DNA of 38,447 nt from Bacilli bacterium (GTDB taxonomy: Bacteria; Bacillota_I; Bacilli_A; RF39; UBA660). The notes beneath the pieces are model-generated. The model was not told the DNA's origin. It saw only the letters and a list, made by a program, of their open reading frames with translations, and made no database searches. Positions 1 through 6,576 of the stretch are shown one piece after another. The stretch lies in assembly GCA_017519965.1 (NCBI GenBank), contig JAFWRK010000024.1:1-38447 (forward strand). The letters are read 5' to 3'. The translations under genes were made by a program, and so were the position numbers. Within the stretch, counting starts at the first letter, position 1; the number at the start of each line of letters is the position of its first letter.

Positions 1-58
1 AAACATATTCATCAACAACTTTCTTTTTAAATTCATTAGTGTATTTATTATTAGACAT
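1..58 (-). CDS. Transposase OrfA, N-terminal fragment (partial)
   Basis: The ATG at 56-58 follows AAAGGAGG with about 11 bases of spacing. The 19 visible residues begin MSNNKYTNEFKKKVV, which matches the start of IS3/IS150-type OrfA helix-turn-helix proteins (typical pattern: a few residues, then YxxEFKxxVV). Only the first part of the DNA-binding helix-turn-helix is in the window. In this family OrfA normally binds the element ends and joins the OrfB integrase by frameshifting; neither can be checked here. The call rests on a short fragment plus the terminal repeat beside it. Confidence 0.6.
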   Translation of the reverse strand, partial: MSNNKYTNEFKKKVVDEYV

Positions 59-140
59 AAAAATAGAACCTCCTTTCTTGAGATTCTATTTTATATGAAA
101 TTAGTCTTTTTTTAAAGTGTCCAAAATGGGGTTCACTTCA
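1..140 (-). mobile_element. IS3-family insertion sequence, 5' end only (runs off the left edge)
   Basis: On the minus strand a sequence beginning TGAACCCCATTTTGGACA (from about 135, possibly 140) resembles the IS150-group terminal inverted repeat. It is followed about 75 bases later by a strong AGGAGG site and the start of a transposase-like reading frame. That order (left repeat, leader, orfA) is typical of IS3-family elements. The other end, the second ORF and target-site duplications lie outside the window, so the boundary is approximate. The element sits about 20-25 bases after the gltX stop codon, in the same orientation. Confidence 0.6.
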
Positions 141-160
141 TAATTCCTAGTTTTCATTAA

Positions 161-1819
161 TTATTTATTAATATGTTTTTCATAAAGATTAATTCTTTGA
201 TTAATTTTATCTTTTCCTAATATTTTCATTATTGAGAATAAATCAGGAGATTTAGTTCTACCAGTAATAACTACTCTTAATGCTTCACATACATCACCAA
301 CATGACCTTTATAACTATCTGGATCTTTCTTATAATCTTTAGGACTACCAGCATATCCATGAGCTATAGCAAATTCTTTAACATTAGTAAACCATTCTTC
401 ATTAGTAACATCTAGATTAACATCATTAATATATTCTTTAATTAAATCTAAATCATAAGTCTTATCACTTTCTAATTTAGAATAGTTCTCTTTTTCAAAC
501 ATAGAATCAATTGCATAACTAAATTCTTCTTTAACATCACTATATTTAGCAATATCTTTTCTAGGTCTATCTCCATCTTTTTCAATATTAAAGAATTTAA
601 TCATTAAATCTTTGTTTTCTTCTAATAACTTAGCATATTCTTCATCATGTTTATGTGCCCAAACTAAAGTTTCATTAAACACAGCTTCTCCACTTTTTCT
701 AGAAAAATAAGTCTTACAAATATTAACTAATTTAGCTTCATCAAAACTTGTACCACCAATAGCATGTTTATCAAAACTAAATTCAAAATCTTCAATACTT
801 TTATCAGGATTATTTAAATACCATTCCTCAAAATTAGTATTAGTAATAGTAGCAAGATATAAATGTAATGCCTCTATTGGAATACCATTTTCATCATAAT
901 ATTTAACTCCAAAGAAAGGATCTTTTCTCTTACTTATCTTTCTTATATTACCAGTTTCTTTATCTTTTATAGTAATAGGAGCTATATGAACATATTGGCA
1001 AGGTTTAAATCCTAATATTTCAAATAATTGAATATGTAATGGGATACTACTTACCCATTCATCTCCACGAATAACATGTGTAGTGTGCATTAAATGATCA
1101 TCTACTGCATGAGCAAAGTGATAAGTTGGAGTTCCATCTTTCTTTAATAAAACAGTATCAACATCATGTTCAGGAAATTTCATTTTACCTTTAATACAAT
1201 CTACTATTTCGATTTCTTTTTTAGCATCTCCAGGAGATTTTAATCTAATAACATATTCTTCACCATTATTAATCTTAGCTTTAACTTCATCTAAAGATAA
1301 ATCTCTATCTTGCGCATAAACACCATATATACCAATTTTAGTTTTATTAATCTCTTGTTCTTCTCTAATATTAGCAATCTCTTCTTCAGTCATAAAACAA
1401 GGATAAGCATATCCTTTAACAATAAGATCTTTTACATAGCATTGATATATAGGATTTCTTTCACTTTGGATATATGGACCATAAATACCACCAAAACTAT
1501 AACCTTCATTTGGTAACATAGAAAAATCATGAAGAACACCAGTAATATTTTCAATACCACCTTCAACCATTCTCTTTTGATCAGTATCTTCAATTCTTAA
1601 ATAATAGCTACCTTTAGATTGTCTAGCATAAACCATATCACTAAAAGCACTTAATAAATTTCCTAAATGAACTAAACCAGTTGGAGATGGAGCATATCTT
1701 GTTACCATCGCACCATCAGGTAAATCTCTTTCAGGATACATTTTTTCATAATCTTCTCTAGTTTTAGTGATGTTTGGAAATAATAGTTCAGCTAACTCTA
1801 TTCTTTCATTTTCACTCAT
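161..1819 (-). CDS. gltX: Glutamate--tRNA ligase (GluRS)
   Basis: Cytoplasmic class I aminoacyl-tRNA synthetase that charges tRNA-Glu and, in bacteria without GlnRS, also tRNA-Gln for later amidation by GatCAB. The first signature APSPTGLVHLGN (HIGH box) lies near residues 43-54 and the KMSKS-type box appears as KISKRKD near residue 300. The intervening region carries the expected RIEDTD and HVIRGDEW motifs. I start it at ATG 1819 (MSENE) because AGAGGTG lies just upstream; the frame stays open for 16 more codons with no ribosome site. The resulting 552 residues are longer than the usual 470-500, and the C-terminal tRNA-binding part seems expanded. It follows tRNA-Gln(CTG) and has its own promoter candidate. 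No terminator is visible before the IS element. Confidence 0.96.
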   Translation of the reverse strand: MSENERIELAELLFPNITKTREDYEKMYPERDLPDGAMVTRYAPSPTGLVHLGNLLSAFSDMVYARQSKGSYYLRIEDTDQKRMVEGGIENITGVLHDFSMLPNEGYSFGGIYGPYIQSERNPIYQCYVKDLIVKGYAYPCFMTEEEIANIREEQEINKTKIGIYGVYAQDRDLSLDEVKAKINNGEEYVIRLKSPGDAKKEIEIVDCIKGKMKFPEHDVDTVLLKKDGTPTYHFAHAVDDHLMHTTHVIRGDEWVSSIPLHIQLFEILGFKPCQYVHIAPITIKDKETGNIRKISKRKDPFFGVKYYDENGIPIEALHLYLATITNTNFEEWYLNNPDKSIEDFEFSFDKHAIGGTSFDEAKLVNICKTYFSRKSGEAVFNETLVWAHKHDEEYAKLLEENKDLMIKFFNIEKDGDRPRKDIAKYSDVKEEFSYAIDSMFEKENYSKLESDKTYDLDLIKEYINDVNLDVTNEEWFTNVKEFAIAHGYAGSPKDYKKDPDSYKGHVGDVCEALRVVITGRTKSPDLFSIMKILGKDKINQRINLYEKHINK

Positions 1820-1850
1820 CAATATACACCTCTTCAAATATCTCTTTAAT

Positions 1851-1877
1851 AATATAACAAAATTCAAAATAAATCAA
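1851..1877 (-). promoter_or_regulatory. Candidate gltX promoter
   Basis: Extended -10 TGTTATATT occupies 1851-1859, with a TTGATT -35-like hexamer at 1872-1877 (15-base spacer, shorter than ideal). It lies between the tRNA-Gln terminator and the gltX ribosome site and predicts a leader of roughly 25 bases. Confidence 0.45.
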
Positions 1878-1893
1878 TAAACCATTGATATAA

Positions 1894-1920
1894 AAAGAAA
1901 AAAAGAGTAATAAATACTCT
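1894..1920 (-). terminator. Intrinsic terminator after tRNA-Gln
   Basis: A 6-bp stem AGAGTA/TACTCT (1904-1909 with 1915-1920) and a 5-base loop are followed on the minus strand by a long T-rich tract (complement of 1894-1903). It separates tRNA-Gln from gltX. Confidence 0.75.
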
Positions 1921-1932
1921 ATTTTTTTAATA

Positions 1933-2007
1933 TGGTTGCCCTAGTTAGACTCGAACTAACACATTATGCGGTCAGAGCGCACTGCCTTACCATTTGGCTA
2001 TAGGGCA
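1933..2007 (-). tRNA. tRNA-Gln (anticodon CTG)
   Basis: Read on the minus strand, the acceptor stem is TGCCCTA (2001-2007) with TAGGGCA (1937-1943), followed by discriminator A at 1936 and encoded CCA at 1933-1935. The D arm has GCC/GGC with GG in the loop. The anticodon stem is GTGCG/CGCAT around the loop CTCTGAC, so the anticodon is CTG. The T arm is GTTAG/CTAAC around TTCGAGT. The TATAGCCAAATGGTAAGGCA region is typical of bacterial tRNA-Gln. It reads CAG, a rare codon in so AT-rich a genome, so a TTG isoacceptor should exist elsewhere. Confidence 0.95.
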
Positions 2008-2008
2008 A

Positions 2009-2029
2009 TTTACTGAATTAATCAGTAAA
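2009..2029 (-). promoter_or_regulatory. Perfect hairpin just 5' of tRNA-Gln
   Basis: TTTACTGA (2009-2016) and TCAGTAAA (2022-2029) pair perfectly over 8 bp with a 5-base loop, one base upstream of the mature tRNA 5' end. There is no T-run after it on the minus strand, so it does not look like a terminator. It probably lies largely within the pre-tRNA leader; a role in 5' processing is inference. Confidence 0.5.
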
Positions 2030-2032
2030 TAC

Positions 2033-2041
2033 ATTATACCA
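2033..2041 (-). promoter_or_regulatory. tRNA-Gln promoter (extended -10)
   Basis: TGGTATAAT lies on the minus strand, immediately beyond the SDR stop codon and about 26 bases before the tRNA. The region where a -35 would lie is inside the SDR coding end and shows no good hexamer. Confidence 0.55.
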
Positions 2042-2047
2042 TATAAA

Positions 2048-2839
2048 TTATTGTTGTTTCATTTTTTTATTTATAAAATCAATAGCAAATCTAGAATTAA
2101 TCTTATATAAGAATTTTAAGAACTTAGAATCACTACCTAAGAATAATTTAAACTTATCTTTTTCAATTCCTGTTATGATTTGTTCTGCAGCACTCTCAGC
2201 ACTAAGCATTTTCATACTACTATTTTCTGCAGTAGCTCCACCCATATCAACATTAGAATTTTGAGTAATATTTGTAGCCATAGCACCAGGTAATACAATC
2301 ATTACATTAACATTAGTATCATGTAATTCAGCATATAATCCTTCAGTAAATATTTTTAAAGCAGCTTTACTAGCTCCATACATAGTTTGTCCAGGGAATG
2401 GGAAAAATCCACCCATACTAGAAACATCAACTATAAATTGTGTAGATCTATCATTTAATAAATCATCCATAAAACTTCTAATTAGATTTACTGGTCCAAA
2501 GAAATTAACATCCATAATTTTATGAATAGTTTTCTCATCTAAATCTTTAACTGGTATAAATGGCTGTATAATACCAGCATTATTTATAATTATATCTGCA
2601 TCATTATAATCCTTTTTATAAGCATCATGAAACTTATCAATTGATTCTTTACTTCCTACATCAACTACATAAGTTTTTAATCTCTTAGAATTCATTTCCT
2701 CTTCTAAAGACTTTAAATTGTCACCATTAATATCTAATCCAGCAACATTAGCTCCTTTTTCAAGTAACTGTCTAGTTAATTCTTTTCCTACACCAGAAGC
2801 AGCACCTGTAACAATAACATTCTTTCCTTTTACTTTCAT
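2048..2839 (-). CDS. Short-chain dehydrogenase/reductase (SDR) family oxidoreductase
   Basis: A 263-residue classical SDR, probably NAD(P)-dependent. The Rossmann glycine motif TGAASGVG is at residues 11-18, NNAG at 86-89, catalytic Ser near 140 and the YGASK Tyr/Lys pair at 154/158. The hydrophobic C-terminal part (residues 230-263, KFLKFLYKINSRF) resembles membrane-associated acyl or retinol-type SDRs, but the substrate cannot be read from sequence. AAGGTGGG precedes the ATG. It lies 80 bases after mgtE, beyond that gene's terminator; a weak promoter (TATAAT at 2861-2866, no TG and a poor -35) may drive it. tRNA-Gln follows directly. No functional link to its neighbours is evident. Confidence 0.9.
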   Translation of the reverse strand: MKVKGKNVIVTGAASGVGKELTRQLLEKGANVAGLDINGDNLKSLEEEMNSKRLKTYVVDVGSKESIDKFHDAYKKDYNDADIIINNAGIIQPFIPVKDLDEKTIHKIMDVNFFGPVNLIRSFMDDLLNDRSTQFIVDVSSMGGFFPFPGQTMYGASKAALKIFTEGLYAELHDTNVNVMIVLPGAMATNITQNSNVDMGGATAENSSMKMLSAESAAEQIITGIEKDKFKLFLGSDSKFLKFLYKINSRFAIDFINKKMKQQ

Positions 2840-2894
2840 ATTATCCCACCTTACAAAATAATTATAATAAGTATTTAATAATAAATCTAGTAAA

Positions 2895-2927
2895 AAAGAA
2901 AAAGAATATAATTTTTACATTATATTC
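2895..2927 (-). terminator. Intrinsic terminator of mgtE
   Basis: A 9-bp stem GAATATAAT/ATTATATTC (2904-2912 with 2919-2927) and a 6-base loop are followed on the minus strand by a tract of T with one C. The mgtE stop codon lies inside the hairpin. Confidence 0.75.
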
Positions 2928-4254
2928 CTAACATTAAACCTGCTATTTTAAAATAAATTAATAAAGAACAAGCATCAACAATAGTAGTAATTAATGGACT
3001 AGCCATTACAGCAGGATCAAATCCTATTTTCTTAGTAAGTATAGGTAAACTACTACCAATCATCTTAGCAACGCATACTGTAATAACTAAAGTACTACAT
3101 ACAACAAAAGCTATAGGAATAGTTACATGATCTAAAGCTAATAATTTAATAAAATTAGCAACACCTAAAGTTAATCCACATAAAAGACTAACTCTAAGTT
3201 CTTTCCATACTACTTTAAATATATCTTTAAACTCTATCTCATCTAAAGATAAACTACGAATAACAGATACACTAGCTTGACTACCAGCATTACCACCAGT
3301 ATCCATTAACATTGGAATAAATGCAGTAAGTACAACATAAGTAGCTAAAGCTTCTTCAAAATGAGTAATAATCTTACCAGTAAAAGTAGCACTAATCATT
3401 AAAAGTAATAACCATGGTATACGTTTCTTCCAAGTTTCAAATACTCCAGTTTTCATATAGCTTTTATCACTCGGAGTAATAGCAGCCATCTTTTCAATAT
3501 CTTCTGTAGTCTCTTCTTCAATAATATCTAAGATATCATCAATAGTAATAACACCTACTAATCTACCCTCAGAATCAACAACAGGTAAAGTACTATAATC
3601 ATAGTCTTGAAAGATATTAGCAACTTCCTCTTGATCCATAGTAGTATGAATACTTTCACATTCCTTCATAATATCATCAATCAAAGTATCCATATCATTT
3701 ATTAATAAATCTTTAACATCAACATAGCCTAAAAGTTTTCTATTCTCATCAGTAACAAAACAAGAATCATATGATACAAAATCATCTTTTTGACTTTTAA
3801 TTCTATCAATAGATTCCTTTATTGTAAGACCTTTTTTTAGATGAATATACTCCATAGCCATTAAAGAACCCGCACTATTATCAGGATACTTCAACAACTT
3901 ATTAATTGTAGTTCTAGTATCCTTAGAAACATTAGTAAGTAACTTAGTTACCATTACTGCAGGCATCTCATCAAATAAGTCAGCAGCATCATCAGAGAAC
4001 ATATCTTCAATAATAGATGTAGCCTCTTTATTTGTTAAAGCCATTATTAAATTCTTTTGTACATCATCATCCATGTTAACAAAAACATCAGAAGCAATGG
4101 ACTTCGGTAATAATCTAAAAGCTTTTATTAATAAATCCTCTGGTAAATCTTCTATTAATTCAGCTATATCATATTCATTATTTTCTTTAATAATTTCTTT
4201 TACTTCATTAAATTTTTTATTAATAAGTAATTCTTCAATATATTCTTTATTCAT
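2920..4254 (-). CDS. mgtE: Magnesium transporter MgtE
   Basis: A 444-residue Mg2+ channel/transporter of the inner membrane. It shows the full MgtE layout: an N-terminal superhelical domain (about 1-125), two CBS domains (about 130-250, including STLPVVDSEGRLVGVITIDD), a plug helix, and five transmembrane helices (about 278-444). The pore region contains DTGGNAGSQAS, and the ion-selecting Asp of the last helices is D427 in TTIVDACS. In characterised MgtE proteins the N and CBS domains sense cytosolic Mg2+ and close the pore. The ATG follows GGAG. No M-box riboswitch fits in the roughly 30-base leader implied by the promoter at 4285. It is one of two Mg2+ import systems in the window, the other being the P-type ATPase at 33491. 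Confidence 0.97.
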   Translation of the reverse strand: MNKEYIEELLINKKFNEVKEIIKENNEYDIAELIEDLPEDLLIKAFRLLPKSIASDVFVNMDDDVQKNLIMALTNKEATSIIEDMFSDDAADLFDEMPAVMVTKLLTNVSKDTRTTINKLLKYPDNSAGSLMAMEYIHLKKGLTIKESIDRIKSQKDDFVSYDSCFVTDENRKLLGYVDVKDLLINDMDTLIDDIMKECESIHTTMDQEEVANIFQDYDYSTLPVVDSEGRLVGVITIDDILDIIEEETTEDIEKMAAITPSDKSYMKTGVFETWKKRIPWLLLLMISATFTGKIITHFEEALATYVVLTAFIPMLMDTGGNAGSQASVSVIRSLSLDEIEFKDIFKVVWKELRVSLLCGLTLGVANFIKLLALDHVTIPIAFVVCSTLVITVCVAKMIGSSLPILTKKIGFDPAVMASPLITTIVDACSLLIYFKIAGLMLGI

Positions 4255-4284
4255 ATTACCAACTCCTTCACTCCAGACGCTTAT

Positions 4285-4315
4285 ATTATAGCAAATAAAC
4301 TTAATAAAATATCAA
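4285..4315 (-). promoter_or_regulatory. mgtE promoter
   Basis: Extended -10 TGCTATAAT lies at 4285-4293 on the minus strand. A TTGATA -35-like hexamer is at 4310-4315, but the 19-base spacer is long, so the extended -10 probably does most of the work. Confidence 0.6.
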
Positions 4316-4341
4316 TATTTTAAAATATTATTTTAATAAGT

Positions 4342-4373
4342 GTAAAATAAAAAAAGACTTGATATACAAGTCT
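4342..4373 (-). terminator. Intrinsic terminator of tRNA-Glu
   Basis: A 7-bp stem AGACTTG/CAAGTCT (4355-4361 with 4367-4373) and a 5-base loop are followed on the minus strand by a T-rich tract. Confidence 0.75.
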
Positions 4374-4384
4374 AAAATACTTAT

Positions 4385-4461
4385 TGGTAGCCTGTACGGA
4401 ATTCGAATCCGTGAATGTTGCCTTGAGAGGGCAATGTGTTAAGCCACTTCACCAACAGGCC
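4385..4461 (-). tRNA. tRNA-Glu (anticodon CTC)
   Basis: On the minus strand the acceptor GGCCTGT (4455-4461) pairs with ACAGGCT (4389-4395), with a G-T first pair. Discriminator A is at 4388 and encoded CCA at 4385-4387. The D arm is GTG/CAC. The anticodon stem TTGCC/GGCAA surrounds the loop CTCTCAA, giving anticodon CTC (reads GAG). The T arm is ACGGA/TCCGT around TTCGAAT. The 5' part GTTGGTGAAGTGG is typical of tRNA-Glu. As for tRNA-Gln(CTG), this is the isoacceptor for the G-ending codon. Confidence 0.95.
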
Positions 4462-4474
4462 ATATACAAGAATT

Positions 4475-4503
4475 ATTATACAAAAAAAGTAGTCTTTTTA
4501 CAA
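4475..4503 (-). promoter_or_regulatory. tRNA-Glu promoter embedded in the preceding terminator
   Basis: TTGTAA (4498-4503), a 17-base spacer and TATAAT (4475-4480) form a near-consensus promoter on the minus strand, starting about 7 bases before the tRNA. The -35 comes from the loop and stem of the terminator for the surface-protein gene, and the spacer contains its T-tract. Confidence 0.75.
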
Positions 4504-4512
4504 CTACTTTTT
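4481..4512 (-). terminator. Intrinsic terminator of the BspA-like gene
   Basis: A 10-bp stem AAAAAGTAGT/ACTACTTTTT (4484-4493 with 4503-4512) and a 9-base loop, with a T7 tract on the minus strand. It begins about 10 bases after the stop codon. Confidence 0.8.
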
Positions 4513-4521
4513 ATTAAATAA

Positions 4522-6519
4522 TTATACATACCAAGATGGTCTTATAGTAGTATAACTACCAAACATATTTGAATAATAAATATTTTCATTAATAACCCAG
4601 TTTTCTAAACAAGAAGCATCTATTAAACTAGTACAACCATAAAACATTGATGACATTGAAGTTACATTTGATACATTCCAATTAGAAAGCACAGATATAT
4701 CGCTAAGAGAAGAACAACTAAAAAACATATAATCCATTCCTTTTACATTTGATACATTCCAATTAGATATAGGCGAAAGATCACTTAAACTAGTACAACC
4801 ATAAAATAAAACAGATAACCTCGTTACATTAGACACATTCCAATTAGAAAGCGCAGATATATTGCTAAGAGAAGAACATCTATAAAAAGTAGAACTCATA
4901 TCTTCTAAGCTAGAAGTATTCCAATTACTCAAAGGACTTAGATCCATTAAAGATGAACATGATTCAAAAGTTTTAATCAGATTAGTTACATTAGATACAT
5001 CCCAGTCAGAAATAGGAGAAAGATCACTTAAACTAGTACAATTTAAAAATAAATTGGATAAATTTGTTATATTAGATACATCCCAATTAGATATAGGTGA
5101 AAGATCACTCAAACTAGTACAATTTGAAAATAAATCATTTAAAGATACTACATTAGAAACATCCAAACTAGTTAATGGAGAAATGTCTGATAAACTACTA
5201 CATTCCATAAATAAACCAGCAATATTAGTAACATTAGATAAATCTAAATCAGCAATAACCGAAATATCAGTTAAACTTGTGCATCCATCAAACAAATATG
5301 AAATATCCTCTACATTAGAAAAATCAAAATCTTTAAGTGGAGAAATGTCAACTAAATTAGATAAACCAGCAAATAAGCCCCTTAAATATGGACTATTCCA
5401 TTTTTTTAGTTGAGAAATATCAGTAAAAGATTCACAACCAAAAAACATCTCATTAAGATATATGTTAGCAATATTCCAATTACTAATAGGTGAAAAATTG
5501 CTCAAAGAACTACAATCTTTAAAAAAATAAAAAAAATCAGAACCAGGTAAAATATCAATAGTCATTAATCCAGATATATCATCTAAGAATTTAAATTCAT
5601 TAAAAGCATTGGAAGAATCCTCATTTAAATAAATAATGTCAGCATCACTATACCAGTATATAGTACCTTCACCATAAATTGATTCATTAGCATCTTCAAA
5701 CCACATATAAATAGGTATATCAGATTCATCAGTACTAGCTATATTATCATTAGTTAGGTTTTCTTTTAAAGTATAAGATCTAATAAACTTATGAATTTCT
5801 TTTTCACGCGGTACTGCCATATTCTTTACATGAGAAGTTGAAATATTTGTTTCCAAATAAGAAGGTACAACATTAGGTAAATTATGATTATAACTAACTG
5901 GACCATAATTAGCACCAGTCAAAGATTGCATTTTAGAATGTAAATTCGAGCCGTCAATAAATGTAGCTTTAGTAAGACTTGATAAGTCACATTGATCGAA
6001 ACCTGGACCTATTTCAATAGTAAATGGAACTACCTCTGTAGGTAAATCTGATACTTCTATATTAGTACTATATCCTACTATTACCTTTATAGTCTTTCTA
6101 GCACCTTTTAATATAACATCTCCACTATTAACATCTATTCCATCTAAATATTTAATACTTAAATCTAATAAATCAGCATTTTCACTAGATAAATTATTAG
6201 TAATATTTAAATCGCCCAATTGAGCATCTATAGTTCCACTATTTATTATATCTGCAGTATAAATTAACTTATCTCCAGGTTTATCAAAACTAAAATTCAT
6301 AGTAATAGTATCTTTATCTTGATTTAAAGTAGGTAGAACTGCTCCCTCATAAGATTCATTATCTAATACCAAGTCATCAAAATGAACATCAAAAGAAGCA
6401 GCATTATAAGATAAAGCACCTAATATATTCAAATTAGCAGATAAATAAGCAAAACCTAAACTTATAAAGAATACTAAAATGAATAATACATATCTATTTT
6501 TAGTAATACGCCTTTTCAT
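4522..6519 (-). CDS. BspA-family (DUF285) leucine-rich-repeat surface protein
   Basis: A 665-residue predicted surface protein. The N-terminus has a charged start and one hydrophobic helix (about 11-32), either a signal peptide or an anchor. Residues 35-180 form a beta-rich domain whose KPGDKLIYTADIINSGTID pattern resembles TasA/camelysin-like or Ig-like exported domains. Residues about 330-650 hold roughly 12 copies of a 27-residue repeat built on C(T/S)SLSDLSPISNW(D/N)VSNVTxLxxLF, the DUF285/BspA type. In characterised BspA-like proteins such repeats bind host or bacterial surfaces; that role here is inference. No LPXTG or other C-terminal sorting signal is visible. AGGTGA precedes the ATG. 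It is flanked by its own promoter and terminator. Confidence 0.88.
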   Translation of the reverse strand: MKRRITKNRYVLFILVFFISLGFAYLSANLNILGALSYNAASFDVHFDDLVLDNESYEGAVLPTLNQDKDTITMNFSFDKPGDKLIYTADIINSGTIDAQLGDLNITNNLSSENADLLDLSIKYLDGIDVNSGDVILKGARKTIKVIVGYSTNIEVSDLPTEVVPFTIEIGPGFDQCDLSSLTKATFIDGSNLHSKMQSLTGANYGPVSYNHNLPNVVPSYLETNISTSHVKNMAVPREKEIHKFIRSYTLKENLTNDNIASTDESDIPIYMWFEDANESIYGEGTIYWYSDADIIYLNEDSSNAFNEFKFLDDISGLMTIDILPGSDFFYFFKDCSSLSNFSPISNWNIANIYLNEMFFGCESFTDISQLKKWNSPYLRGLFAGLSNLVDISPLKDFDFSNVEDISYLFDGCTSLTDISVIADLDLSNVTNIAGLFMECSSLSDISPLTSLDVSNVVSLNDLFSNCTSLSDLSPISNWDVSNITNLSNLFLNCTSLSDLSPISDWDVSNVTNLIKTFESCSSLMDLSPLSNWNTSSLEDMSSTFYRCSSLSNISALSNWNVSNVTRLSVLFYGCTSLSDLSPISNWNVSNVKGMDYMFFSCSSLSDISVLSNWNVSNVTSMSSMFYGCTSLIDASCLENWVINENIYYSNMFGSYTTIRPSWYV
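4580..5520 (-). repeat. 81-bp tandem coding repeats (about 12 copies)
   Basis: The repeat unit of the BspA-like protein is 27 codons. Copies are imperfect, but several neighbours share long near-identical DNA stretches (for example around 4750-4800 and 5000-5110). The repeats also keep reading frames open on the other strand, which explains an antisense ORF there. Confidence 0.85.
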
Positions 6520-6537
6520 TACTCTTCACCTATTCTA

Positions 6538-6546
6538 ATTTTAACA
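6538..6546 (-). promoter_or_regulatory. Promoter of the BspA-like gene (extended -10)
   Basis: TGTTAAAAT on the minus strand lies just after the murC terminator and about 20 bases before the start codon. No clear -35. Confidence 0.5.
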
Positions 6547-6576
6547 TAAAAAAATAAGAGATAAAACTCTTATTTT
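6547..6576 (-). terminator. Intrinsic terminator of murC
   Basis: A 10-bp stem AAAATAAGAG/CTCTTATTTT (6551-6560 with 6567-6576) and a 6-base loop, with T-run on the minus strand. The murC stop codon lies in the stem. Confidence 0.8.

Noticed and set aside
1820..1867. Extra N-terminal 16 residues of the gltX reading frame
   Set aside because: No ribosome site before 1867, whereas AGAGGTG lies directly before ATG 1819 and the family sequence begins there.
1820..1900. T-box leader before gltX
   Set aside because: The spacer is too short and AT-rich, with no stem I or conserved T-box sequence.
4255..4387. Possible Mg2+-sensing riboswitch (M-box) before mgtE
   Set aside because: The promoter leaves a leader of only about 30 bases and the rest of the gap is the tRNA-Glu terminator; no M-box elements seen. 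The same holds before mgtA.
5054..5413. Plus-strand ORF of 119 residues inside the BspA-like gene
   Set aside because: Kept open by the 81-bp repeats on the opposite strand; no ribosome site or family resemblance.
4580..5520. Regular repeats that could be mistaken for a CRISPR array
   Set aside because: Units are 81 bases, in frame, imperfect throughout and encode DUF285 repeats; no unrelated spacers and no cas genes.
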